Under the pieces are notes generated by a model. The model was not told the origin of the DNA and searched no databases. It worked only from the letters and a program-made list of their open reading frames with translations. A DNA stretch of 64,000 bases, taken from Desulfosudis oleivorans Hxd3 (GTDB lineage: Bacteria > Desulfobacterota > Desulfobacteria > Desulfobacterales > Desulfosudaceae). The number at the start of each line of letters is the position of its first letter. Position 1 is the first letter of the stretch. A program made the translations under genes and the position numbers. The DNA lies in the NCBI RefSeq assembly GCF_000018405.1, contig NC_009943.1, forward strand, positions 2,235,001-2,299,000, given 5' to 3'. Of the stretch, positions 28,492-36,323 are shown piece by piece.

Positions 28492-30267
28492 ATGCGAACA
28501 ACAACTTTCGTTTTTGCGCTTCTTGTTTTCCTGTTCCTGCTGACAGGATGCCCGTCTTCGCCCGACCCTCAAACCGGGCAGTCGCTGAAAGCCGATATTC
28601 AAGCTGACGCGTCACTTGAAGCGCATTCCGGCATCTTTAAAAAAGGCGTGGAGCAGGTCACGGAAAACGTTTTTTCCGCCATCGGCTACGGCCTGGCCAA
28701 CTCCATCATGATCGAGGGCGACGACGGCCTGATCATCGTGGACACCATGGAGACCCGGGAACAGGCCCGGCTGGTGCTGGCCGAGTTTCGAAAAATATCG
28801 GCCAAACCGGTCAAGGCCATCATCTACACACATAATCACACGGACCATATTTTCGGGGCCGACGTGTTTGCCGGGGGGGGGAGTCCGGCTGTATACGCCC
28901 ATCAGACCACCCACGATCTTGTCAACCGGGTGGTAGGCGAACTGCGGCCCGCCACCAACACCCGGGGCATGCGCATGTTCGGCACCTTCCTGGATGCCGA
29001 CGGCCTGGTCAACGCCGGCATCGGGGCTTTTCTGGGGGTGGGCCGGGAGGCGGTCACTCTTGGATACATGCCGCCCACCGTCACATTCTCCGACCGGCTG
29101 GAGGCCACCGTGGCCGGGGTCCGCTTTGAGCTGATCCACGCGCCGGGCGAAACCGACGACCAGATCTATGTGTGGCTGCCGGACCAGCGGCTGCTGATCT
29201 GCGGGGACAACTTCTACTGGACCTTCCCCAACCTCTACACCATTCGGGGCACCCTGTTCCGCAGCCTGAAACAGTGGTACCGCAGCGTCGACATCATCCG
29301 GAACCTGCGGCCCGATCACCTGGTGCCGTGCCACACCCGGCCCCTTCACGGCGCGGACCGCATTTACGAAATTCTCACCGACTACCGTGACGCCATCCAG
29401 TTTATTCACGACCAGTCTATACGGGGCATCAACATGGGACTGACCCCGGACCAGATGGTGGAGGTCGTGACCCTGCCGCCCCACCTGGCGGATAAGCCCT
29501 ATCTGCAACCCTTTTACGGCACTGTGGCATGGTCTGTGCGGGCGGTTTTCGCCGGTAACATGGGATGGTTTGACGGAGACTCGGCCAATCTGGAACCGCT
29601 TCCTCCGAAAGCCCAGGCCCGGCTCATGGCCGACCTGGCCGGTGGTGAAGCAAACCTGTGGCAGCATGCCCGGACACTGCTCAAAAACCATGAATACCAG
29701 GCGGCCCTTCAACTGTCCGGCCACCTCCTGCAACTGTCACCGGACAACACGGATTACAAAGGGCTGCGCGTCTCTGCCCTCACGGCCCTGGGAGAAAAGG
29801 CCCAGAATCCCAATGCCCGTCACTATTACCTGACCGAGGCCCTGGAAATCCGGGACGGATTCGTGGCCTTCTCCCCGGTCAAGGCCGACCCGGAAATGAT
29901 CGCCCGCCTGCCGTTGGCCAACTTTTTTGAGGCTTTGGGCGTTTCACTGGACGCAAAGGCAAGCGGCGATAAAAATGTCCGTGCGGTTATAAAGTTTGCC
30001 GACGCCGGCCAGGCGTTTGAAATCCATGTTCGCCTTGGCGTGGCAGAAATTAACCAGCGGCCCATTGAGACGATAAACAACGACGATGCCGACATCATCG
30101 TGTCGGCGGACGCACAGAAGTGGAAGGAGATGCTGGCCCAGGTCCGCAGCCCGCTGTTGACCCTGCCCACGTTTGACTATGAAAAAGGCGGGTTGGTCGC
30201 TTTTGCGAAATTCATGAAGCTGTTCGAGCCGCAACCGGCCAAGTTGCCCTACGAACCCGTTCGATAG
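28492..30267 (+). CDS. Alkylsulfatase-like metallo-beta-lactamase-fold lipoprotein
   Basis: 591 residues. A lipoprotein signal (FALLVFLFLLTGC, Cys about 20) is followed by a metallo-beta-lactamase domain with the zinc motif YTHNHTDHIFGADVF, then a His in ELIHAPGETDDQ and CGDNFYW, and an SCP2-like C-terminal domain (about 470-590). This is the domain order of SdsA1-type secondary or primary alkylsulfatases with the central helical dimerisation region. The enzyme would hydrolyse alkyl sulfate esters in the periplasm, a useful sulfate source for a sulfate reducer; substrate inferred. ATG 28492 follows AAGGAGCTCCC. A terminator follows at 30293. Confidence 0.85.
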   Translation: MRTTTFVFALLVFLFLLTGCPSSPDPQTGQSLKADIQADASLEAHSGIFKKGVEQVTENVFSAIGYGLANSIMIEGDDGLIIVDTMETREQARLVLAEFRKISAKPVKAIIYTHNHTDHIFGADVFAGGGSPAVYAHQTTHDLVNRVVGELRPATNTRGMRMFGTFLDADGLVNAGIGAFLGVGREAVTLGYMPPTVTFSDRLEATVAGVRFELIHAPGETDDQIYVWLPDQRLLICGDNFYWTFPNLYTIRGTLFRSLKQWYRSVDIIRNLRPDHLVPCHTRPLHGADRIYEILTDYRDAIQFIHDQSIRGINMGLTPDQMVEVVTLPPHLADKPYLQPFYGTVAWSVRAVFAGNMGWFDGDSANLEPLPPKAQARLMADLAGGEANLWQHARTLLKNHEYQAALQLSGHLLQLSPDNTDYKGLRVSALTALGEKAQNPNARHYYLTEALEIRDGFVAFSPVKADPEMIARLPLANFFEALGVSLDAKASGDKNVRAVIKFADAGQAFEIHVRLGVAEINQRPIETINNDDADIIVSADAQKWKEMLAQVRSPLLTLPTFDYEKGGLVAFAKFMKLFEPQPAKLPYEPVR

Positions 30268-30290
30268 ACGGTTTCCCGGCCGGAAAAAAA

Positions 30291-30347
30291 TCAAAGGACA
30301 GGAAGTCTGGGCCCAGACCGGAGCCGCTTCGTGTCCTTTTGTTTTTT
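30291..30347 (+). terminator. Intrinsic terminator after alkylsulfatase-like gene
   Basis: AAAGGACA (30293-30300) pairs with TGTCCTTT (30332-30339), with an inner GTCTGGGCCCAGAC palindrome, followed by TGTTTTTTG. A degenerate copy of the inner part recurs near 32380-32415. Confidence 0.8.
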
Positions 30348-30395
30348 GAGATACCAACCCGGATGGATCACAAGGTAATTTAAGATGAACGCATT

Positions 30396-31271
30396 TTATT
30401 TCCCAATCAACCAGGGCACTTGGGTACCGTTCCAATGAAGCAGATTCGCCTCAGGCGCATCCTGACGTAATTGTTCCAATATGTCAGGATCCCAGTGGTA
30501 CGGTGGTGTAAAGAGATAAGGCTTTTTAAACGCTGCGGTATGTTTGACGCATAGATTCCATTCTGTTGATGACATTACCCTGTCTTCCATGCCCGCATTC
30601 TGCACCGCCCAGATCAAAGCACCTTGATCATGCCAGGAAATCGCTTCTCGAATACGTTCGTTAACGAGAAAGCCCTGGTTAATCGGGTATTGATAGAATT
30701 CCAAAAGATTACGATCACGCTTTAAATCCCAACCGGAAACACCGCCATTTAATGTCGGCAGCAAAGGATCAAAGTCACGTTCAATGGGTAGGAGTTGATA
30801 GAGTTCGGAAGAGTTGGGGGTTTTGTGCGGGGCATTATTTTCCGGAGTAAAAACCGGGCCATCTTCCAGCATAGAAAATAACTCATTCAAACGACGCAAA
30901 ACCACAATGTCACAGTCTAGCCAAAATACTTTCTGAAAAGGCGACTCAGCAATCAAATGTGGACAAATCCATAGGGGCCATTGCCGCTTACCTACTTTTC
31001 GTAAAGGACCGTTGTCCGCTTTTGCCCGAATGGTGCGAATAATCGGTATATCCGGTATGGGACGAATGATTAAATGAGGCAAATGCTTTTCAGCCCACTG
31101 GCATTGTTCCGCACTTATACCTAAATTAAAGCAAACCATGGGAAGTGGATAAACTTCCTGTATAGAATGATATAACAGTAACAGCCCGGGAAAATAATGC
31201 GCGTCGGCCAAAGTAACGATGCCTTGTCGAGGCAGTGGCAATGGGGTCAACAATGTCAACAATGGGGTCAA
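30396..31271 (-). CDS. GT8-like glycosyltransferase, start disturbed by repeat
   Basis: About 291 residues. A GT-A fold retaining-transferase pattern is visible: VTLADAHYFPGLLLLYHSI, the metal-binding FWLDCDIVVL (DxD), NGGVSGWD, and a C-terminal LLHWNGTQVPW with the His of the HxxGxxKPW-like motif. The lower GC and codon use differ from the neighbours, suggesting transfer. No ATG exists at the 5' end; only TTG codons within short TTGTTGAC repeats, directly against the RAYT repeat at 31263, so the natural start may have been lost or replaced. Sugar and acceptor unknown. Confidence 0.7.
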   Translation of the reverse strand: MTPLLTLLTPLPLPRQGIVTLADAHYFPGLLLLYHSIQEVYPLPMVCFNLGISAEQCQWAEKHLPHLIIRPIPDIPIIRTIRAKADNGPLRKVGKRQWPLWICPHLIAESPFQKVFWLDCDIVVLRRLNELFSMLEDGPVFTPENNAPHKTPNSSELYQLLPIERDFDPLLPTLNGGVSGWDLKRDRNLLEFYQYPINQGFLVNERIREAISWHDQGALIWAVQNAGMEDRVMSSTEWNLCVKHTAAFKKPYLFTPPYHWDPDILEQLRQDAPEANLLHWNGTQVPWLIGK

Positions 31272-31281
31272 GTCCGCTCTT
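31263..31281. repeat. Left REP-like repeat of the RAYT gene
   Basis: GGGGTCAAGTCCGCTCTTA overlaps the RAYT stop codon and is the inverse of the two copies at 32281-32332, placing inverted REP-like repeats on both sides of the RAYT gene. Confidence 0.85.
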
Positions 31282-32248
31282 AGCTCTTTTTGATCAATTC
31301 CGCTATTCTATCTACCCGGCTGGAAAAATTACGATCCTCTGCCCTCTTTTTTTTCATCCGCTCCATGATGCTGCTTACCGTACTGTCATTGTCGATATGA
31401 AATTGTTTTCCGATATCTTTCAATGTGTCACGCCTCAACTTTCTGGTAAGATATATGGCCACATTGCGGGCATTATTTCTTTTTCCCCGCCGCATCCGCA
31501 GTATCTCCGACGCCGTCGTATCGTATGCCTTGCAAACTTCTTCCAAAATACGATCCCTATCCGGCAATAATTCGCGGCTGGAAGGCACCTCCCTGTTTAT
31601 TTTTTCTTTTCCATACCTCTCCTTGATCGTATCGATAAACGCTTGCGGGCCTAAGCAAACCGGCCATTTTTTCCCATTTATTGCTTCGCTGACCTCGTCT
31701 GTCTCCTCAACCGACACCCAGTTTTTATAGTACCTCAGCCAGTTTTTTCTATTTTGCGAAAGCATGGCCAGAACAGGCGTCTTGTACAGCCAGTCCCATT
31801 TTGGGGCGATGGAAAGATACCCCTTGTGGCTGCTCCATTTGTAAGTATCAAGCGTGTCCGTCAATCCGGCGCGTATAGGGTTTCTATGAATATATCGAAC
31901 GGCCTGCAACAGGTAACTGTCCGTATCGATAAGGATGGATTTATAACGCCCCCGAAAAAGCTGGCCGTCGCAATGGTGACGACTGTTGTATCTCTGAGTA
32001 TAGACGCCGTTTATATGCCGCATGCTCCTTGAAATGTTTGCCTCAGGGGTCTGGACAAGCATGTGGTAATGGTTCGGCATAAGGCAGTAAGCAGCTACCC
32101 GGATGTCCCACATCTCCGAAGTCTCCTTCAACAACTCCGTAAAGGCGAGATAATCCTTATCATCCGCAAAGATTGCCTCTCCACGCCTGCCGCGATTCAT
32201 CACATGGTACCATGCATACGGATATTCTATGCGAAGGGGACGTGCCAT
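31280..32248 (-). CDS. REP-associated tyrosine transposase (RAYT, Y1 HUH family) with DnaA-like C-terminus
   Basis: 322 residues. The N-terminal Y1 domain has the HUH motif in LMPNHYHMLVQ and the likely catalytic Tyr in AVRYIHRNPI. Residues about 230-310 resemble DnaA domain IV (ILEEVCKAYDTTASEILRMR, ARNVAIYLTRKL, IGKQFHIDNDSTVSSIM), a known fusion in this transposase group. Flanking inverted copies of GTCAAGAGCGGACTTGAC are REP-like palindromes, the expected substrate. Start ATG 32248. Unlike IS200/IS605 it probably mobilises the short repeats rather than itself. Confidence 0.93.
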   Translation of the reverse strand: MARPLRIEYPYAWYHVMNRGRRGEAIFADDKDYLAFTELLKETSEMWDIRVAAYCLMPNHYHMLVQTPEANISRSMRHINGVYTQRYNSRHHCDGQLFRGRYKSILIDTDSYLLQAVRYIHRNPIRAGLTDTLDTYKWSSHKGYLSIAPKWDWLYKTPVLAMLSQNRKNWLRYYKNWVSVEETDEVSEAINGKKWPVCLGPQAFIDTIKERYGKEKINREVPSSRELLPDRDRILEEVCKAYDTTASEILRMRRGKRNNARNVAIYLTRKLRRDTLKDIGKQFHIDNDSTVSSIMERMKKKRAEDRNFSSRVDRIAELIKKS

Positions 32249-32280
32249 AATGTTGCTCTCATATCAAAACATTAAAATCA

Positions 32281-32345
32281 GGTCAAGAGCGGACTTGACC
32301 CCTTCCGCAGGTCAAGAGCGGACTTGACCCCTTCCGAGCTTGACC
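32281..32345. repeat. Right REP-like repeats of the RAYT gene, two full copies plus a fragment
   Basis: Two direct copies of GGTCAAGAGCGGACTTGACC (32281 and 32310) and a partial third (CGAGCTTGACCCC). Each contains the palindrome GTCAAG-AGCGGA-CTTGAC. Confidence 0.9.
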
Positions 32346-32441
32346 CCTTCCCTTCCCCGACTTCCGACTTCCCAAACTATGGGCCCAGACCGGGTCCCCT
32401 TCGTGTGCTTTTTGTTTTACGCGTTAAATCTTTTTGGAATC

Positions 32442-34535
32442 TCAGACGACAATTCCGGCTGCCGCAGGCTCTTTCACACCGCCCGTCACCGGTGTCTCGT
32501 GAATACCCTTGCCATGGCGCCGGATAAACGCGTCGGCCATCTTTTGCGCCACCGCTTTTGACCGGGAGCTGTTCATTTGATCGTACATGTTGAAAACCGC
32601 CTGGTACTTACGGTGAATGGCCGTGTCCGGCGGCGTGTACCGGCCCACCTGGTCAAACAGGGTTGCCAGGCGGTTTAAAAACGTGTCCGAACATTTTGTA
32701 AAAACCCGGTCATTGAAAGCAAAGGAGGCCAGCATCACCCGCTGAATGTTGCGCCTGACCATCCAGTAATTGAAGGTGGCGGCCCGGACCTCGGCGTCGT
32801 TCTCCGAGTCTTTCAGGTTCATAAACCCCTGCCACATCACCAGCAGCGACGACAGGGCCACCGGGCCGTTCTCCCGGTAAAACCCTTCCCGCATCATCTC
32901 GTCAATCTCTTCCAGCCGCCGGCCGTCAATATGGGACTCGTTGTACCCGGGAATAAACTTGTGGCCGAACTGATAATCCGAGAACCGGAACATGTGTTTG
33001 TGCAGGCCCACGATGCCGGTGATGCTGTGGGACATCACCTGCCGGGCCCCGGTGCGCAGGCTTTTCCACCACTCAAAATCCTCCCAGATATTGAGCCGGT
33101 CGTACCGGCCGCTTTTTTCGCGCTCTTTTTTCAGTTCGCTAAAAACCGACTCAACCTCTTCGGGCGTCAGGTCCGCCGATTGTCGAATCTCCTCTTTTAC
33201 GAGCCCTTCGTCGGCAAACATCTGAGTGGGGCCTTCCGTGTGGTAGGGCAGGCCCGGAATAAAAGAACCGATCACCACGACACCCAGGCTCTGCAACTCG
33301 TCCACAATGCTTTTGACCATTTCCGGGGTGGCGCCGCCCCGCTTGTCAAACACGTCGCCGTGGGATTCAATGCCGATCCAGATCGAGGTGAGGCCGCCGC
33401 GCACCAGGGACTTGAAGTCACCGTCCTTTTCCCGCACATTGACCAGGCTTCGGGTATCGGAAAAGGTGCCGAAGTGAATGTTCTTGCCCGACTGCTCGAT
33501 ATAGCCGCAAAGCTCTTTGGCCGTATCCAGAAAATTGATCATGCCGCAGGCGGACATGACCTTTTCATCTTTCATGAAGTTTTCGTCCATCAGAAAAAAG
33601 GTGGCCTCCGGCGGATAGTCGGGCCGGGCCGCGTTTCTGTCGTACACGGTCTCCATGGGCACGAATATCTTTGCAGCGTCCTTGTACAGGTAGGTCTTTT
33701 CCCGGTTGAACATCTTGCTGGTGTTGCAGAACCCGCACTTGTTGGAGCATCCGATGGCGCTGACCAGCTTGTGGGAGTCCTTGGGCATGGTCACAAATCC
33801 CAGCCGGCCCTTGACCCACTGTTTCCATCCGGTCGACGACGTGCTGCCCGAATCGGCAATGGCCTCGGAAACCAGGGGGGTGTTGGGGTCACCGGCATCA
33901 ATACCGGCCACGTCACGCAGCCAGAGGCGAATGTCATGAACCCCCTCTCCTTTGTAAAAATCAAGGCCCTTTTTCTTTTTTTCCTCCCGCTCTTCCTCCG
34001 AATCCCACAGCACGGTGCCGTCTGCCGGTGTCAGCACGCCCAGCTTTTTGCCGGACGAGGCCCCGTAGCTGCCCAGGATGATTTTGATGTCCGGCCGGGC
34101 CTTCCGTATTTCCGCGCAAAGCTTCTTGGCCTGGTAGACCCGGTTTTCGCAGCCGATGCCCATGCCCACAATGGCAATATCTGAATTCTTTTTCAGATGT
34201 TTTACGATCCACCGGTTGCTTTTCGGATACTCCATCAGAGAGATATCAAGCGTGTCGCGCAGGTTGTACTCGATCAGGCGCATCCCCATGTACGGGGTCT
34301 TGCGTGAGGGATTGAAAAGATTTTCCAGCTTCAGGGCCAGGCGAATGCGGCGCCGGTTGGTGGAAGACATATCCAGGGCGTCGAACAGCCACTCCAGAAA
34401 ATGGAGGCGTGGGCCCTGGGGCAGCTGGGCGATGTTCATTTCGTAAAAGCTGGAGTCGGCTCCGGGCATGCCCACCAGCAGCATGCGGGGTTTTTTTGAA
34501 AGGGTCGGGGTTGCGGCTGTTGCTGAATCTTTCAT
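32442..34535 (-). CDS. Radical SAM protein with B12-binding-like N-terminus
   Basis: 697 residues. The N-terminal part (about 15-200) starts with RMLLVGMPGAD and contains IAIVGMGIGCEN, like the Rossmann-type cobalamin-binding region of B12-radical SAM enzymes, though no DxHxxG motif is seen. The radical SAM cluster is C-x3-C-x2-C in AIGCSNKCGFCNTS (about residue 270). GLTSIWIGIESHGD and VVVIGSFIPGLPYHTEG fit the barrel. The reaction is unknown; such proteins often modify lipids, hopanoids or natural products. ATG 34535 follows AAAAGGATATC. It stands alone, divergent from the ferredoxin-type gene. Confidence 0.85.
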   Translation of the reverse strand: MKDSATAATPTLSKKPRMLLVGMPGADSSFYEMNIAQLPQGPRLHFLEWLFDALDMSSTNRRRIRLALKLENLFNPSRKTPYMGMRLIEYNLRDTLDISLMEYPKSNRWIVKHLKKNSDIAIVGMGIGCENRVYQAKKLCAEIRKARPDIKIILGSYGASSGKKLGVLTPADGTVLWDSEEEREEKKKKGLDFYKGEGVHDIRLWLRDVAGIDAGDPNTPLVSEAIADSGSTSSTGWKQWVKGRLGFVTMPKDSHKLVSAIGCSNKCGFCNTSKMFNREKTYLYKDAAKIFVPMETVYDRNAARPDYPPEATFFLMDENFMKDEKVMSACGMINFLDTAKELCGYIEQSGKNIHFGTFSDTRSLVNVREKDGDFKSLVRGGLTSIWIGIESHGDVFDKRGGATPEMVKSIVDELQSLGVVVIGSFIPGLPYHTEGPTQMFADEGLVKEEIRQSADLTPEEVESVFSELKKEREKSGRYDRLNIWEDFEWWKSLRTGARQVMSHSITGIVGLHKHMFRFSDYQFGHKFIPGYNESHIDGRRLEEIDEMMREGFYRENGPVALSSLLVMWQGFMNLKDSENDAEVRAATFNYWMVRRNIQRVMLASFAFNDRVFTKCSDTFLNRLATLFDQVGRYTPPDTAIHRKYQAVFNMYDQMNSSRSKAVAQKMADAFIRRHGKGIHETPVTGGVKEPAAAGIVV

Positions 34536-34710
34536 TGTGATATCCTTTTCCCGGTCCAGAAGAGTGCCCGAAGGGTACGGGCCATTATCAGGCGTCAAAC
34601 GTGTGCTCCGCCTGCCGTGACAAGTGCCTGAACCTATGAAAATCGGCGGGTTGTGTCAACGGTAATGCCGGGGGTTACAAATATTTTACAAACAGCCGCC
34701 GCCTCAATCA

Positions 34711-34927
34711 AAATCGGGATCGCTATCGGGATCGGGATCGGAATCGGAATCGACAAAGTGCGGCATTAACTTTTCCTTGATCTTCGTGCGCTTCGTTACC
34801 TTCGTGGTCTTCGTGTTAAAAACCGACCGGCCGATTGGATCGGCAGGGTGCTTCAACACGAAGGGAGGGCACGGAAACAACGTCGGGGGTACATTTTCGA
34901 TCCCGATCCCGATAGCGATCCCGATTT
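34711..34927. repeat. MITE-like element with 30-bp perfect inverted ends
   Basis: 34711-34740 and 34898-34927 are exact reverse complements (30 bp built of ATCGGG units). The 157-bp interior contains a CACGAAG-rich segment (about 34755-34867) that recurs inverted at 37985-38120. No coding capacity; it fills the 420-base gap between the two divergent genes. Confidence 0.85.
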
Positions 34928-34957
34928 CGATGACACGGAACAGTGAAAGGAATCCAT

Positions 34958-36046
34958 ATGGCAGACGACATTTACCAACAACTCGGCGAGCGGCTCAACA
35001 AAAACTTCATGCGCCTGCCCCTGGGCGAACCGGTGCTGGCGTTTCTTAAAAAGGCCTTTACCCCGGCCCAGGCCGAAATCGGGGCCGCCTTTCCCATGGG
35101 CGCTCACCCTCTGGAGGATCTGGCGAAGGCCTTAAACCGGGATCCTGACGAACTGTTTGCCGCCCTGGATGCCATGGCAGACGAAGGACTGATCTTTATT
35201 CACAGAGACGAGGCCGGCCAGAACCACTACTCCCTGCCTCCCTTTTTCCCCGGCATTGTAGAATTTCAGACCATGCGCGGGGCTGAAAACCAGCGGGAAA
35301 AAGAGATGGCGCATGCCGTCAAAAACATGATGGACTACCTGGACGAGGTGGGAAAAGAGCTGTTTGAAAAACCGGAGGTGGCCAACAAGGTGCTGCCCGC
35401 GGCCCTGCGCACTTTGCCCGTGGAAACACAGATATCTACCGATCCCACGGTGATGCCCTTTGAGCAGGTCAGCGCCATGATCGACGGTGAGACCTCCTTT
35501 GCCGCGGTCTTCTGCCACTGCCGGCAGCAGGCCAAGCTCACAGGCAATCCCTGTAAAATAGAAAACGTGCCGGAGCGCACCTGCTTTTATTTCGGAGCCG
35601 TGGCCGACTTCATGGTGGAGCGGCGCTTTGCCCGGCGCGTGTCAAAAGAGGAGTGCCTCGAGATTCTAAAACAATGCGAGGCCGCCGGCCTGGTGCACAA
35701 CATCAACAACTACCTGGGCCGGTCCCTGGTGCTGTGCAACTGCTGTTCCTGCTGCTGTGATTTTCTGGCACGAATGAAAAAATACCGGGGCCTGCAAAGC
35801 GTGGCCCGGTCCAACTTTGTGGCGCGCGTAAACCCGGACAACTGCACCGGGTGCGGCACCTGCGTGGAGCATTGCCAGATGGAGGCCCTGACCCTGGATA
35901 ACGACATGGTTGTGCTTCAGGAAAGCTGGTGCATTGGATGCGGCAACTGCGCGGGGGCCTGCCCTTCGGAAGCCCTGGTCATGGTCCGCCACTCGACCAC
36001 GAAACCCATCGAGTTTAACTTCCCCTTCCCCGGCCTGGGGCTGTAG
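34958..36046 (+). CDS. 4Fe-4S ferredoxin-type protein with N-terminal winged-helix-like region and extra Cys cluster
   Basis: 362 residues. Residues 1-80 look like a small winged-helix (LEDLAKALNRDPDELFAALD). A middle segment has Cys pairs (FCHCRQQAKLTGNPC, RTCFYFG) and the dense CNCCSCCCDF motif at about 262-271. Two bacterial ferredoxin clusters follow: CTGCGTCVEHC and CIGCGNCAGACP. The layout resembles 4Fe-4S proteins of unknown role in sulfate reducers that are often tied to electron transfer. ATG 34958 follows AAAGGAATCC. No adjacent redox partner identifies the reaction. Confidence 0.85.
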   Translation: MADDIYQQLGERLNKNFMRLPLGEPVLAFLKKAFTPAQAEIGAAFPMGAHPLEDLAKALNRDPDELFAALDAMADEGLIFIHRDEAGQNHYSLPPFFPGIVEFQTMRGAENQREKEMAHAVKNMMDYLDEVGKELFEKPEVANKVLPAALRTLPVETQISTDPTVMPFEQVSAMIDGETSFAAVFCHCRQQAKLTGNPCKIENVPERTCFYFGAVADFMVERRFARRVSKEECLEILKQCEAAGLVHNINNYLGRSLVLCNCCSCCCDFLARMKKYRGLQSVARSNFVARVNPDNCTGCGTCVEHCQMEALTLDNDMVVLQESWCIGCGNCAGACPSEALVMVRHSTTKPIEFNFPFPGLGL

Positions 36047-36057
36047 CGACAGGATCT

Positions 36058-36085
36058 GTACTTTTCTTGACGGCAAGAAAAGTAC
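36058..36085. repeat. Perfect 12-bp stem palindrome
   Basis: GTACTTTTCTTG-ACGG-CAAGAAAAGTAC just after the ferredoxin-type gene. Probably part of a composite intergenic element with the following hairpin; could also act as a terminator. Confidence 0.85.
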
Positions 36086-36132
36086 CAAAAGAACCGGCCC
36101 TGCGGCTTGGCCTTTGGCTCCCCTCGCGCAAA

Positions 36133-36209
36133 CGGTTTTTTCAGCGCGGGCAGGAACTCGTTCGCCTACGGCGAACTCAAACAGCCTGCCCGCTTCATCT
36201 GAAAAAACC
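36133..36209. repeat. Long imperfect inverted repeat
   Basis: Arms GGTTTTTTCAG...CGCGGGCAGG and CCTGCCCGC...CTGAAAAAACC surround a TTCGCC-TAC-GGCGAA apex. It looks like a small palindromic element; nothing coding. Confidence 0.85.
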
Positions 36210-36323
36210 GCCCTCGCTCGGCTGCGCCGCAACGGGCAAGAGGGTCGGCCATTAATCTTCCAGCGGGACGTACCTGTTCAGGCTTCCGCTACACGGGCCC
36301 GAAGAAGAGCGTTCGGCAGCATT

